The notes: generated by a model from the sequence alone, not told the origin. A DNA stretch of 64,000 bases from Favolaschia claudopus (GCA_037176885.1 JAWWNJ010000043.1:868001-932000); one strand, 5' to 3'; counted from the stretch's first letter, positions 1-12,279 are shown. Numbers and translations are program-made.

Positions 1-884
1 TGCACCTACCATAAAATATCACGCGTGCAGTGAGTGTTCGAGGATCGAATAGTGAAGATCACTGGCATAGAGATACTATCTGCCTCTCAAGCTCGATGTT
101 ACAGACGCCCACATAAATACTTCCATGACTTTCTCTCTTGAGGCACTGGCAATTTCTTCCTTCAAGCTGTAGCTGACATCTTGCGTGCTCTTCGATTCAG
201 CTTCAATTTATTTGTGCACAATTCTCAGAGTTCGGCTGGCCGTCTTACGCTCGAACATCTTGAGATCAAAATAGTTCAACCAACCAATGCCAACCTCAAT
301 GCCTGGGCAAATTCAGCTCAGGATAATATTCATACCCACGCAGCAGACTGTCGCAAGTTTTGTTACCGCGAAGTTCGCATGTTTATTGGAAGGTTTGCTG
401 GAGCGGAGGGATCATCTCATTGGCATTTATAATTGGTGTGAAAGGTGCGTATTAGATACAGTAATAAGCACAGCATAGAGTTCCTGAATCGGACTGGAGG
501 TTATCAAACCGTTCTGTATCTTCTTGATGGATTACTGCTCCCTCGTTCTTTTCTTGAATCAACAATACATTCATTTTAGATTGTCTGGCGAAGCGAAACG
601 AAGGCTCACCTTGTTCATTCTATAATTTCAAGGATACACTGTGGCACGTTAAATTTGGCTTATATATTCGCAAGCTTAACTTGTTTGTCTCACTGCTGCT
701 TGACTTCTGCATGTCCAACCAGTGAACGAAAGCTTTGGAAGCGCGCTGGAACTCAGGTCGACAATACTCATTCGCCGCGGCGTGCTGCACTGCCGCGTGC
801 GTGAGAGCTGACCGAATTGATAACCGACAACAGAGCCAAATAAACCCGCTCTTGACTCGCTACTCTTACCTTCTCAGAACACAA
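1..884. other. Upstream region of the first F-box gene
   Basis: I recognise no gene here. Short open frames on both strands carry no family motif. A TATATA-type stretch near 658-667 lies about 220 bp before the first F-box start codon and could be its TATA box, but no second signal supports it. Confidence 0.4.
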
Positions 885-2438
885 ATGGCGACAGGCGGCT
901 TGGTCTACGGACTACCTGAAGATATTAACCGACTGCTGCACACCAATGACCCCCGCGTTGACTATCAGGTCGACGCCATCAAGAACAGTCTGGGTGTAGC
1001 GCTTGATCTCAAGGAGAAGATTGCTCTCCAGATCACCCACATGCGGATGGATCTCATGCGGCTGGAGCGGGAGGAGCTACACGCGACACGACATATCAAG
1101 TTGTGCGACTTCGCGCTCGCTCCTGTTCGCCGCATGCCACCAGAGGTTCTGTCGCATATTTTTCTCCAATATGTTGCGCTTCTGGAGGAAGAGGACTCGA
1201 ACGAACCCCAGATCACCAACATTCGGAATGGCGTGTGGGTTTTAACGCGTATCTGCAGCTACTGGCGCGCGGTCGCGATAACCACTCCCGCCCTCTGGTC
1301 TACTTGCCGCTTTCGGTGCGGGATGAAACAAAAACACACTGTCGACATTGTCCATGAGTGGCTTAATCGAGCGAGGACTCATCCCTTATCCATTCGTTTT
1401 GAATCCTTTACGCATCTGGAGGACCATATCATCCGGTGTTCGTGCTGTAGTGTGCTCGAGGCGTTTGTAGCTCGCAGCACCCGATGGGTCGAGCTCGAAC
1501 TTCGCGTCCCAAAGCAATTCTATTCGCTTCCGGTCCTGGAGTTCCTCCGCAACCAACTTCCCAGCCTGAAGCGGCTTAAAATCCATGCTTTACCTAGCAT
1601 GCACGCCTCCGACGACGATCCAGTGACATGGATCACGATTTTCGATACCGCTCCGAGCCTGAAAGCGGTAGATCTCAAAGCTTTCTCGAGTTGGGATCTA
1701 CGTATGGTGCTTCCCTGGACTCAGATCACCTCATTCTCGGGCGAACTACTTGCGCAATACAACATCCTCCGAGAAGCGCCTAATGTCACCCACTGCACAT
1801 TCTATCGAGTCTATACCTCATCGACCCCCCCGCAAAGTGTACCTGTCGTGCATAACTTGCAGCATCTGCACCTACACGCCGGCTCTATCCGAGCGGGAAC
1901 GCTCACCCTCCCCGCCTTACGGTCGCTTATCATCCCAGGAAACGATAACAGCATCCTCGCTTCCGTCCAAAGCATGCTCCAGCGCTCTATGGCCTCTTCG
2001 CTCACATCGTTGTATATCGATCAATTCACAGTCAATCCAGAGACCATGGGCGTTCTGGCAGCAGCGCCTTCGATCACCCAGTTGACCATTCGCGCGGCGA
2101 CGATGCAGTCTGTCTCTCAGACAGATTGGTTCTTTAATGCGTTTGTGGAGCACGGAGACACCCCTGCGCTCCTCCCCGCACTGTGCACGCTGGACATCAA
2201 AAAAATAGCGTTGAGCGAGTCTTTTGTGCGGATGCTTCGTGGAAGGTGTGCACCGCCCACCGCCGAGGATGCTAGTATGGAAGCGGAAGATCATGATCAA
2301 TGGCAAGGCGCACGTCTGGAATCTCTGACACTTTCAGACGTCGGCAATACGCATATTTCGCATCTTCTCGAGATCAAGAAGCTCGGGACTGAGGCGGGGT
2401 TGAAGTTGCGCGATGAAGGCTTGAGTGGTGTTAGGTGA
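885..2438 (+). CDS. F-box / leucine-rich-repeat-type protein, copy 1
   Basis: Single-exon gene for about 517 residues. The start is the first ATG in frame (885); upstream codons in this frame have no ATG. Near residues 40-65 is a short helical segment rich in Met, Arg and Glu, followed at about 77-97 by an F-box-like stretch (RRMPPEVLSHIF) and the ICSYWRAVA motif typical of agaricomycete F-box proteins. The remainder consists of leucine-rich segments of about 25-30 residues. F-box proteins of this type recruit targets to SCF ubiquitin ligases through Skp1; the target is unknown. A close paralog lies at 6742-8316, with similarity along the whole length and the same terminal Val-Arg before the stop. 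The stop overlaps a good splice-donor-like string, but because the paralog stops at the same place I take the stop as real. Confidence 0.9.
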   Translation: MATGGLVYGLPEDINRLLHTNDPRVDYQVDAIKNSLGVALDLKEKIALQITHMRMDLMRLEREELHATRHIKLCDFALAPVRRMPPEVLSHIFLQYVALLEEEDSNEPQITNIRNGVWVLTRICSYWRAVAITTPALWSTCRFRCGMKQKHTVDIVHEWLNRARTHPLSIRFESFTHLEDHIIRCSCCSVLEAFVARSTRWVELELRVPKQFYSLPVLEFLRNQLPSLKRLKIHALPSMHASDDDPVTWITIFDTAPSLKAVDLKAFSSWDLRMVLPWTQITSFSGELLAQYNILREAPNVTHCTFYRVYTSSTPPQSVPVVHNLQHLHLHAGSIRAGTLTLPALRSLIIPGNDNSILASVQSMLQRSMASSLTSLYIDQFTVNPETMGVLAAAPSITQLTIRAATMQSVSQTDWFFNAFVEHGDTPALLPALCTLDIKKIALSESFVRMLRGRCAPPTAEDASMEAEDHDQWQGARLESLTLSDVGNTHISHLLEIKKLGTEAGLKLRDEGLSGVR

Positions 2439-3053
2439 GTAATACATATCGCAGATTGTTCTTAGGTTGCCTGAGACTGAGATGACTTTCAGAATTCTAG
2501 GCTAGGATATGTAAGATAACAGTGTCGTGTCGAGCATAGTTCGATTTTTTCGAGTCGGTGGGCTCAGATTTCTTGTACAACATGTATCAAATCCTCTGAA
2601 TAGTTTCAATCGAGTAACGATTCATGAGAAGCCTTGAAAGGTATTAAACTCTCAGCAACCCCGAACTTATACTTACCACCAACGTTCTCGATTCCTTGGA
2701 AATGATATCTTCTGCAGATCCAGAATGTGACAAATCATTGGCGTTCGAATCGCAAGGCTGCCGGGAAAGAAAAGGATTCCGTCTGGGATTAGAAGATAAG
2801 CTGGAGGGTACTGCGCTTATCTGCAGCGAAACTTGTACAGCGCTCAGGCGATCACACAAGACTCCGTCATCGTACTATATTGAGGGAGGCGGATCAGCCG
2901 AGGTGAAATCAACGCCCACCAAAGCGCCCATGTTCCCGGAGATCGATTTCCGCGTTTCCGCTCTTCCGTCTATGCGTGAGGCTAGCGCCTGGCTTCATAA
3001 GTAGGTGAATTGCAATGTGGCGCCCAGCCATTCTTTCTCTTTAGCCACAGATC
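2439..3053. other. Intergenic region upstream of reductase 1
   Basis: Non-coding. A stretch near 2941-2982, with the core CCGCTCTTCCG, closely resembles one at about 4953-4997 upstream of reductase 2, so the duplication included part of the promoter. Confidence 0.5.
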
Positions 3054-4341
3054 ATGCCTACCCAAAGGCCCCAAAGAACCGTTCTGATTACTGGTTGCAC
3101 TGATGGCGGAATCGGTGCTGAACTGGCAAAGGAGTATCATTCTCGAGGTGAGAGTTACAATTTCAACGCCGTTTCGTGAACACAGCTTGACGGTTTAGGT
3201 CTCCGCGTTTTTGCCACTTCTCGCAGGGTGGATACCATGAAGGGACTCGCAGCGCTCGGCATTGAGACTCTCGCACTGGATGTACTCAATGTCGACTCGA
3301 TTCGGGACGCTCGAGAGACTATTTCGTCAAGGACTGGAGGGAAAGTTGATATTCTTGTTAATAACGCGTAAGCACTGTCTTTCAATTATCTTTTCGATAT
3401 ATATATTCAATTCTCAACTCGTCTTTCAGCGGAAAACGTAATAAGCCGGTTCACGACTCTCGCTTGTTTTTCTCCGCCCTGATTTTAGTTTATGATTTGC
3501 AGTGTATGAAGCGGCGGTCATCGATTCCGACATGAACGAGATGCGATCGCTTTTTGAACTCAACGTATTCGCGCATATGTCGATGGTGCAAGAATTTATT
3601 CAGCTTCTAATGGCCGGGCAAAATGCCTGCATCGTCAACATCGGTAGCGGAGCGGGACTTCTTCCCGTCCCACTACAAGCTGGTTACAACGCAAGTAAAG
3701 CCGCCATCCATGCCTTCAGTGATACACTGCGAGTTGAGCTGGAGCCATTCAAGTAAGTCTAAATCACGCTTCGGGTTTGGCTTCGACTGAGGATTGGCAT
3801 ACTGACCTGTCTTCAGTATTCGGGTGATTACTGTGCGTACAGCATTCTTCTTTTTCATTGACTAAGCTCGTCTGAATGTCATGATAAAGACTATCACCAG
3901 CGCCGTGAAAAGCAACATCTTCAACCCAGTGCGATTTCCGGAACATTCTTTGTATAAATCCTTAGAGGGTGCATACAACGAGATGCATGTTGAAACGAAC
4001 AGTGGGTCTTCCTTTACTTTTCATTCACAGTCTACCGTAATCTGAATCTGATTGAATGTCAGGGACGGCTGTGCCCACCGATAAATTTGCTCGCGAGCTA
4101 GTTTCGGATACGCTCAAAAGCAGACCGCCCAATTCCTCTTGGGGCGGAACCTCGTCTGGGTTGATCTGGTTTTTGACTTCGTTCTTTCCTCGATGGGTGC
4201 CTGTGAGTGATCTTCATTGCGAAATGCATATTCTGGGTTTGTTTATTGATTTCTCGATAGACAAAGGTAGTGACGGATATGTACGGGTTCAACAAGTTCT
4301 CGGCACAAGTGCGAAAAGAGAGGGCTAAGATGAACGCATAG
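3054..4341 (+). CDS. Short-chain dehydrogenase, AYR1-like (1-acyl-DHAP reductase type), copy 1
   Basis: Spliced gene with about seven short introns; the first is 3148-3198. The Rossmann motif TGCTDGGIG lies close to the N-terminus, followed by DILVNNAGK, the serine segment NIGSGAG and the catalytic pair in YNASKAA, then SDTLRVELEPF. This order and wording match fungal AYR1, the NADPH-dependent reductase that turns 1-acyl-dihydroxyacetone phosphate into lysophosphatidic acid at the ER and lipid droplets. The C-terminal part (FFPRWVP...MYGFNKFSAQVRKERAK) includes a hydrophobic stretch suited to membrane attachment. A tandem paralog with the same exon pattern follows at 5226. Substrate assignment is by family resemblance only; related carbonyl reductases are possible. 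Confidence 0.88.
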
Positions 4342-5225
4342 CGGGTGTTAGGGCTGGCGGGAGGTAGTATGAAGTAATATTATTCTATCTTACTACGGAC
4401 ATTTTTTGTGGAGATAAGTAGTAGAGGGTTAATGGGACGGTCTACTTACTGTTCAGTCACTGATGTTCAAATTCATAAACGTACCGAGCCACGTTCACTA
4501 TCAGAGAAACTCGTCTCACTTGAATAGTAGGCAAGTGTCTATTTCACGTCAGGCCCGCCGAAACACGCGATGTTTGCGCGAGGCGTCAGTTAGTAACTGT
4601 CACACACGTGAACTCTCACGTGGTCGTGACACTTCGCGTCTCTTCTCGTTACCGCCATGTCCAAGCCATGTCACTGCACGGACCATTGCTTAAGCCCAAT
4701 TTCAGCGTCCTTTTCTGGCGAATACCCCTCGAAAACCATTACCTCTGCTCATTTTGCAGCTTCCCTCTCTCTCTCCTGGGCACGGCAGACGAAATGGCGT
4801 CAGGACTCAGCGGCTCACGAGGAGAACTTCCCTGGAAACCTAAAGACTCGAGATTTACCCGCCGTCCGCTTTAAGAGGCTTGAGAGCAGTTATCAAGCTC
4901 GAAAGTCCAATTCTGTTCAACTTCAAAGGCATTCAACGGCCTCCGAAAACGTCGGATTTTGCTTTCCGCGTATCCGCTCTTCCGCTCATGCGTCGCTTGC
5001 AGTGCTCCCAGTCTAGATCGCACATCGACAGGAAGAAGGCAATAGGCGGTTCTCCCACCCTTACCAAGCGCCAAAACTCCTCAATTAGTCTACCCCTCGA
5101 CTGTCCCGACAGCGTCGGGGTATTTTCGTTTATAATGAACGCAGAGGAATGGTTGTTCAGCTCTACCTCGAGCACCTCACTTTCTTTCTACCCCACCCTT
5201 AGTACCCTACTGATATCGACGAATA
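4342..5225. other. Intergenic region between the two reductases
   Basis: No gene recognised. It contains the promoter-proximal block (about 4953-4997) shared with the region before reductase 1. The rest carries only short overlapping frames on both strands without family motifs. Confidence 0.5.
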
Positions 5226-6473
5226 ATGCCTGCACAGAGAACGGTTCTGATCACTGGCTGCTCTGATGGGGGAATTGGCGCTGCGTTAGCGAAGGAGTAT
5301 CATGCTCGGGGTGAGAATCGAAATTCTATTCCGTCTTCAGTGTCAATTTCTGACTCACATTTGATGTGATGTCTTAGGTCTGCGCGTCTTTGCCACCTCG
5401 AGAAGCACGGAAACTATGAAAGGATTGGCCGCGCTCGGGATTGAGACTCTCGCGCTGGATGTACTGAGCGTCGACTCTATTCGGAGCGCTCGTGACATCG
5501 TTTCTTCGAAGACCGGGGGGAAACTTGATATTCTCGTAAACAATGCGTAAGCACACGGCTTTGCATTCCTCTGTCTATGTTCTGATGATTTTGCAGCGGC
5601 AAACGTGAGTCAATTCACGACTGTTTTCTCTTCTCGGCCCTCATGTTCGTTCAATTTCTAGTCTACGAAGCAGCGGTCATCGATTCCGACATGTCCGAAA
5701 TGCGATCGCTCTTCGAACTGAACGTATTTGCGCACATGTCGATGGTGCAGGAATTCATTCACCTTCTCATGGCCGGGGATAATGCCTGCGTCGTTAACAT
5801 CGGGAGCGGCGCTGGGCTTTGTGCTATTCCACTACAATCAGGTTACAATGCGAGTAAAGCAGCGCTCCATTCGTTCAGTGATACCCTACGAGTTGAGTTG
5901 GAGCCTTTCAAGTGAGTAGGTTTTCACGTCCCTTGTGTATCTTTTCTAATGAAATGTTCTTTAGTATCCGAGTCGTGACTGTACGTGGCTCACCTTTCTC
6001 CCTCGATGAATCGTCTGAAACTTGTTCAAAAGACGGTCACCAACTCGGTCAAAAGCAATATCTTCAAACCAGCCCGGTTTCCAGATGATTCTCTGTATAA
6101 ATCATTGGAGCATGCGTTCAACGAGCGGCACGCTGAGATAAACAGTTCGTCTTACCCAACTTCTCGCCACTCGGTCGTACTTACCTGAACCAAAATTTAC
6201 AGAGACGGCTGTCACTGGCGAAAAATACGCCCGTCAGCTGGTTGCGGAAACACTCAAACCGAACCCGCCCACCTACTCTTGGGGTGGCTCCTCGGCTGGT
6301 GCTCTCTGGTTCCTAGTTTCTTTCTTCCCTCGATGGGTGCCGGTGAGTTATGGATTCCTCGTTTGTTCGGTTCGACTAAACTTGTTGCGCAGACAAAGAT
6401 CATCAGCGATATGTACGGGTTCAACAAGTTCTCTGCACAAGTGCGGAAGGAAAGGGCCAAGAAGAATGCCTAG
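5226..6473 (+). CDS. Short-chain dehydrogenase, AYR1-like, copy 2
   Basis: Tandem paralog of the gene at 3054-4341, with the same exon-intron plan. It has the cofactor motif TGCSDGGIG, DILVNNAGK, NIGSGAG, catalytic YNASKAA and the same C-terminal MYGFNKFSAQVRKERAK. Start is the ATG at 5226, stop is TAG at 6471-6473. Differences from copy 1 are mostly conservative and every catalytic residue is kept, so both copies look active. Expected role as for copy 1: NADPH-dependent reduction of 1-acyl-DHAP in glycerolipid and ether-lipid synthesis. Only about 270 bp separate it from the second F-box gene. Confidence 0.88.
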
Positions 6474-6741
6474 AATCCACAGTGTTTCTTTGGACGTTTT
6501 GATTGAACCAAGTTATATTATCAATTGCACAATATTGATGCGGAACATGGAAAATTCTGAAATCATGGCTCGATATTCAATTGAGAACTGAAATTACTTT
6601 TGAATTGGTGGGTAGGTGGGTAGCATTCGCGTTGAATTCACTCTTGAGTCTTGCCGACGGAGATATTGATGGTGGCCCGGGGGAACAAAACCAAACAAAC
6701 CATCTTTGGCTCTGACCACGTCAGACGGTCCTGACGCCAAT

Positions 6742-8316
6742 ATGCGTGAAGGAACGCTGATTTATGGGCTCCCTGAGGGGATCAACCGACTTTTGTACAA
6801 CAACGACCCCCGCGTCGACTACCAAGTTGACGCAATAAAGCATAGTCTCGGCGTAGCGGTCGATCTCCGCGATCTCCAGGAGAAAATTGCACTCGAGATC
6901 ACCCGAATGCGTATGGATCTCATGCGGCTTGAGCGAGAGGAGCTTCATGCGAGTAGGCACATCAAACTGTGCCAGTTTGCGCTCGCTCCCATTCGTCGCA
7001 TTCCGCCAGAGGTCCTGTCGCAGATTTTTCTCGAATTTGTGGCGCTGCTGGAGCATGAGAATCAGATCACGAACATCAGGAACGGTGTGTGGCTTTTAAC
7101 GCACATCTGCAGCTACTGGCGTGCGGTAGCGTTGTCGACTCCGGCCATTTGGGCGACTTGCCACTTCCAATGTGGCCGACCGTTAGGCCCGCCACCATTT
7201 GGGGAGGCTGACGCCGGTCCTCTTGAACCCTCCGAGAACACCGTTCACGTCGTGGAGGAGTGGCTGCACAGAACGAAGACTCACCCTCTATCTATCCACT
7301 TTGGATGCTTGGATGCTTCCCATCGAGGATTTATTCCTTGCTTTAGGATCATGGAAGCATTTCTAGCAAAAAGCGCACAATGGGTTGAATTGAAGCTACA
7401 GATCCAGGAGGCGTTCTACAGCTACTTCCTGCCCGTGCTGGAGTTCAATCATCTTCCTAATCTTACAAAGCTGAAGATATACGCAGCATTCTCCATGGAG
7501 ACACAGATCTACGCCAGCTTCCAGACGGCCCCAAAACTGCAATGGGTAGAATTGAAGGGTTTTACGAGCGTCGACGTCTCAATGAGCGTGACTCTTCCGT
7601 GGAAACAGATTACATCCTTTGCTGGTGAACTTGCTACTCGTCCCCACATTCTTGAAGACGCTCCGAGCATACTGAACTGCACATTCTATACATCTCGGAT
7701 ACTACCTCACTCGCCTATCCCTACCCTCGGCTTGCGAGCGCCACTGACCCATCATCTTCTCCATCTGCACCTCCACACCCGGTCCATGATTCCGGAGTTG
7801 CTCGTTTTGCCTTCGTTGCAGTCACTTGTTGTCCCAGGATCCGACATCGCGATCCTCGCCTCAGTGGAACGTCTCCTTCAACGGTCTCTGGCGTCCCCGA
7901 CCTCCCTCCATATTGACGAGTTTGTGGTGAATCCCGAAATTAAGGCGGTCCTGGCCGCCGCGCCGTCGCTTACACAGCTGACCATACGGGTACCGGAGAC
8001 TCTGTGTCCGATCTCGGATTCCGAACGCTTCTTTTCGGTGTTCACGGACGATGGAGACACGGTTCCACTCGTTCCTGCACTCAAGAAGCTCGATATCCAA
8101 AAGGTGACTCTGGGCGAGGCGTTTATGCGCATGCTCCGACGGCGGTGTTTGCGGGCAACCGATGGCGAGGAGGATCAATGGCAAGGCGCGCATCTAGAAT
8201 CGCTTAGCATCTCCGACGTAGGGGATACGCACATCTCGCATCTGCTCCAGATAAAACAGCTTAAGGCTAAGACGGATTTGAAGCTGTTCGACGAAGGTCT
8301 GACGCGTGTAAGGTAA
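6742..8316 (+). CDS. F-box / leucine-rich-repeat-type protein, copy 2
   Basis: Single-exon gene, about 524 residues from the ATG at 6742. It aligns end to end with copy 1: YGLPEGINRLL near the N-terminus, a Met/Arg/Glu-rich helix, F-box-like RRIPPEVLSQIF, ICSYWRAVA, and Leu-rich repeats to the end. Compared with copy 1 it carries a proline-rich insertion of roughly 15 residues shortly after ICSYWRAVA (region about 7180-7240). Predicted substrate adaptor of an SCF ubiquitin ligase; target unknown. It closes the F-box/SDR/SDR/F-box quartet. Confidence 0.9.
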   Translation: MREGTLIYGLPEGINRLLYNNDPRVDYQVDAIKHSLGVAVDLRDLQEKIALEITRMRMDLMRLEREELHASRHIKLCQFALAPIRRIPPEVLSQIFLEFVALLEHENQITNIRNGVWLLTHICSYWRAVALSTPAIWATCHFQCGRPLGPPPFGEADAGPLEPSENTVHVVEEWLHRTKTHPLSIHFGCLDASHRGFIPCFRIMEAFLAKSAQWVELKLQIQEAFYSYFLPVLEFNHLPNLTKLKIYAAFSMETQIYASFQTAPKLQWVELKGFTSVDVSMSVTLPWKQITSFAGELATRPHILEDAPSILNCTFYTSRILPHSPIPTLGLRAPLTHHLLHLHLHTRSMIPELLVLPSLQSLVVPGSDIAILASVERLLQRSLASPTSLHIDEFVVNPEIKAVLAAAPSLTQLTIRVPETLCPISDSERFFSVFTDDGDTVPLVPALKKLDIQKVTLGEAFMRMLRRRCLRATDGEEDQWQGAHLESLSISDVGDTHISHLLQIKQLKAKTDLKLFDEGLTRVR

Positions 8317-8866
8317 TCATCGCAGCCATCTACCGGAGTTCTCGATTGCTTATCCGTTTCCAAGGATTCTGGGTTAATGCGTCTAAGGTTCAAAACTCCC
8401 TCGATCAGAATTTTTGGCGATATTGGTTGGGTATGCTACCATTTTTTTCTGTGTGTTGTGTATCAAAATTGCACTCATAAATCTCGACTGGATAACGGAC
8501 CATTGGCTTCAAGCTGAAACAAAGATCCAATACTGTACATCGTGCCTGCCAGTCTGCATCATTTGTTCTACACAACTGGCGCCTGTACCTGGTCCTGAAT
8601 CAATTTTTCTTATTTGGTTTTTCGTTGACTATGGAAGCGGACCTATCTTCATGGTATCTTTGATTTGTCTGCGCAACTCTTCAACGACTCCACTTCCAAC
8701 GTAGCAACCTTCCTCATACGGCCCAGCCACCAACCGGTCTTCAACTACGTAAAAAATCACCGCGAACTGCCCACGCCAGATTGACTTCTGCCTTTTGCTT
8801 CTGCGATAAAGCCGCATTGTCCATCTACCACCAGCTGTCCTCCTCTTCTCCCTCCTTAGACGGTCG
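8317..8866. other. Intergenic region
   Basis: About 550 bp separating the F-box quartet from the membrane-protein gene. It holds the 3' flank of the F-box gene and the promoter of the next gene; I see no coding motif or repeat. Confidence 0.5.
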
Positions 8867-10572
8867 ATGGCCTACACCGTGACTCCTTTCGTGTTCAGCG
8901 ACTACTGGGAAAACGTACAAAATGAATTAGGCACGACTATAGTACGTATGGACTTGGATCTTCATTTCAGTGTGTCCCGAGTCCTGGCTGACTTTGCAAT
9001 CGCGTAGATGGACGTGTTGTTCTACGGTAAGATTAGTGCTCAGCCCCTTCAATCAACTGACCTCTTCCTCCCGATTCACCGTGGGCACTCCAGGCATTTT
9101 CCTAGTTCTCTTCTTCGTCGCAATGCATCTTCTCTACCATCGCATAACGTCTCCCGGCCGAAAGCCTCTCCTCGTTCTCACCACGGCCATGGCCCTGCTC
9201 GCTACGACACAATTTTCCTTGCACATCGCCTCGACTTCGCTCGCGTTAAGATTGCTGCATAGAGCGATTGTTGATGGGCAGGATTATGTCCCTGATCCTC
9301 CTGGAAATGGACTGGAACATGTTTACTGGTCGTTAGTGATGACGCAGGATCTTGTGCTGGTTACGAATACGTGAGTCGCAGTCGACTCTTGACAAAAAAA
9401 GGAAGCTAAACTACGTTGGAATTGTAGGGTTTTTACTGACGGGCTACTCGTTTGTATCTTGTTCTCGCAGCGACTCCTTCTAAGCTTGATATTGGTTTGC
9501 CAGACCTATCGATGCTACCTCGTCTGGGGCCGCCCGCCCAAAATATTTCTCGTCATGCCAATGCTGTTAATTCTCGCAACCCTGGGTTCGTTTTCACCGT
9601 TTTCTCCTTGTTCTACTATAACCTTATGCAAAACCTTCAGCAACAGGCTACGTAACTTCCTACGACCAGGATTATTATTCTGGGTCCGCCCATTTCGACG
9701 CGCGCATCGTATTCACTCTGAGTCTATTCACGAACTTTGCGTTGATGATTTTGACTGGTAAGTCTGCCCTTGGGCCTTGGCAACATCCGATCTGTTCATT
9801 CGGAGTTTTTTTAATCTTCTTGACGGGTTATCTATAATTATACCTCGTCGTTGATCCGTATACTTACTGAAAGCATGTGTAGCTGGACGAATTTGGTGGG
9901 TCACTCGTACGCAACGCGCGGCGTTGGGACGGGAGTTCACGTCGCGATATGATACCGCCATTGCCATCATGTCAGTCGTTGCGTTTGTTCTGCAGAAGGG
10001 CAGTAGCTAATCGTTCTGAGTTGGCAATGTAGCCTGGAATCTGGTGCAATATACTGCTTCGGGATCATTCTTCAAGTCATTGCGCTTTCGGTGCAGGATT
10101 CATTTCCCGTACGTCCCAATTTTTTCAAACAGTAGTAGACATCGCGAATGATATAAGATGATATAATGACCGACAGACTGCTGTGTATCTTACGCATGGG
10201 GCCATTGGGCAGGTTATCGTGCGTCGTGTCCGTCTCTGTCTGTATTTTCTTCTGTTAATTCGACCCCTGTAGAATATCGTGCCGACGTTGATTATCGTGC
10301 GTGTTGGAATGGGACATTCAATTCCAACGACGATTCCGAGCGAAAGCATCCTCACCGGGCAATCTGGCACCACAACTTCGAGTCGTACGCAGGGTATTAG
10401 TGACGGCCAGCAGCAGCAGCGTTCTCGACGGCCACTCACGTTCGCGCCTATCGCAGCCTCAGCCTTTCGTTCGAATTCGAGGCATTCCGGGGCGAGCGAA
10501 TTTACGACGGAAGCAGATGCAGATATCAGGTTGGAAGAAATCACCAGTGAACGAGGGTCATCGCGTAAGTGA
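8867..10572 (+). CDS. Seven-helix membrane protein of an agaricomycete family, function unknown
   Basis: Nine exons (8867-8942, 9008-9026, 9094-9370, 9428-9585, 9647-9757, 9893-9970, 10033-10108, 10177-10218, 10273-10572), all with GT donors and AG acceptors and a continuous frame. Seven hydrophobic segments can be read: DVLFYGIFLVLFF, LLVLTTAMALLATT, the VFTDGLLVCILF helix, FLVMPMLLILATLG, a segment ending FALMILTAGRIWW, a segment starting IAIILESGAIYCFG, and the last containing NIVPTLIIVRVGMG. The loop motif YRCYLVWGR after helix 3 and the last-helix motif are hallmarks of a large, uncharacterised family in mushroom genomes. The C-terminal tail is hydrophilic and Ser/Thr/Gln-rich. It may be receptor-like, but no ligand or signalling role is known to me. 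The stop overlaps a donor-like string, so a further small exon cannot be excluded. Confidence 0.85.
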
Positions 10573-12059
10573 ACGAAACGACTGGGCTCAACTTGTTTGC
10601 AGAGATCCCTTCTTTCTTCCGCTCGAATTCAAGTTGTCAATTTGGACTCGGTTTTTTTTGCTGATTTTATTGTGTCCGAGGAAACATCCTAAGCTTTTAA
10701 CGTAAGTAGATTCCGTATGTTCTGGTTCCAGCTTCTATTCCATTAATTTCTTGGCGAATTGACTACTCACGCTTCACGTTATGCGCTCCGCTGTTGGTAG
10801 CTCCAGAGTCCCAGTCTCTGCCATCTGGAGCTTCATGATGAAAAATCGACGAGCCCCAAGTTGGATGAAACCGCGAACAACCGAAGTCAACGTCCTTCGT
10901 TTCATGCGGGAACTCCCAGTCTCCTGCACAGTCCAGATGGATCAAGTGACTGATTCTTTCCCGCCTGCCTGAATGAGCCTTCGGGATACCTTTTCTGCCG
11001 CGAATTGGCCGTGAAGAGTTGCACGTCGTCGTCGCTAAACGCTGGAGATCTCTTCTGATCCCCGAGGCGAGTGCTTCGTAACGTTTCCGTGAGACATTTT
11101 GGCTGCAAAAAAACTGACGGCGACGAACCCGATTAATTTAATTGCCATACTGAAGGTGATCTAGGATGACCCAAGGGCCAACACTGGCTGACCAGATTGT
11201 GAATAGATCGGTTACCTGTATCGGTGAGTCCGCTCGTTGTCGAGTCGGGCTCATCGGGCGGGACATGCGGGTAACCCCGAGTAGATTGAGGTTTGGTGAT
11301 ATTATCATGTCCTGGATCCGCCAGTCCTCCGCCTCGCAAAGGGATCGCAAATTGTGGTAGGTTTTGGACGAGCTCTAGTTTGAGATTTTTACATCCCTTA
11401 CAAACGAAGAGTTTTTTTTTTCGTCGTTGGCTCGTTGGCAATGAACAAGACCAGATACGAGGTGCTAGGATTGCTCCCTTTTGTTCCGCCTACAGTTTTG
11501 ATATCCTTCAAAAGATTGCGGCGTTGTCCCCTGGTCCTGTTGCCAAGGTTAGCATTCCGCTCTCCTGTCATGCTGGTGATGATCAGATGTCCCAGGAACT
11601 CACTTCGAAGTTGAAAATCTCCCGATCGGGATTCGATCACTATAATTATCCCGAAACACAGATGCCTGGACGGAGAGGAGAGCAGGTCCAGCTAGGATGA
11701 GAAGGATGGAAGACGATGGAAGACTTTTCAAGGCAATATAGTGGCAAGGCAATGCCAAGGGCTGTCCTTGCCTTCGTCGTTGGGGACGTCGCCGACGCCG
11801 CCGAAGTAGAAGCCTAAAAAAAGAACCACGCGCCTCCAACTTCCCGGAACCGCTCGCGCAATTTGAACGAGATTTAACAGAATCCGTTCGTCTCCAAGCA
11901 ACTTGAACCTAGAGGGGTTGTCCAACGTCAAGCGTGGGACATGGAACATGGCAATTTACACAAAAATGTATCACATGGCGGGCTGATTGCTTTCTGGATA
12001 GTCTAGCCCGCGCGCATATTGGACGAACCAGAGTAATGGACGACATTTCTGCTCCCAGG
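10573..12059. other. Intergenic region, no gene recognised
   Basis: About 1.5 kb with only short overlapping frames and no conserved motif. The last few hundred bases are presumably the promoter of the Asn/Ser-rich gene. Confidence 0.5.
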
Positions 12060-12067
12060 TATATAGA
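12060..12067 (+). promoter_or_regulatory. Probable TATA box of the Asn/Ser-rich gene
   Basis: The string GGTATATAGAGGG stands 213-220 bp before the start codon at 12280, followed by pyrimidine-rich DNA typical of fungal transcription starts and leader. This implies a leader of roughly 180 nt. Confidence 0.6.
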
Positions 12068-12279
12068 GGGTGGCGACGGCACTTTTTGCCTTCATTGTGC
12101 TCTTGGTCCTGTTCTCTCATCACGCACATCGACCCGTGGTCGATTTTCTTTTCGTTCCCTTCGTCGTTCAAGTTCAAGCAAGCTCGCCTTTGGCTAGTCC
12201 ATCGCTGCTACCCTCCATTCGCTTCAATCCACTTCATTTCAACCGCACGGTCGTTTAAGCCCTAGTCCTTCATCCCACA

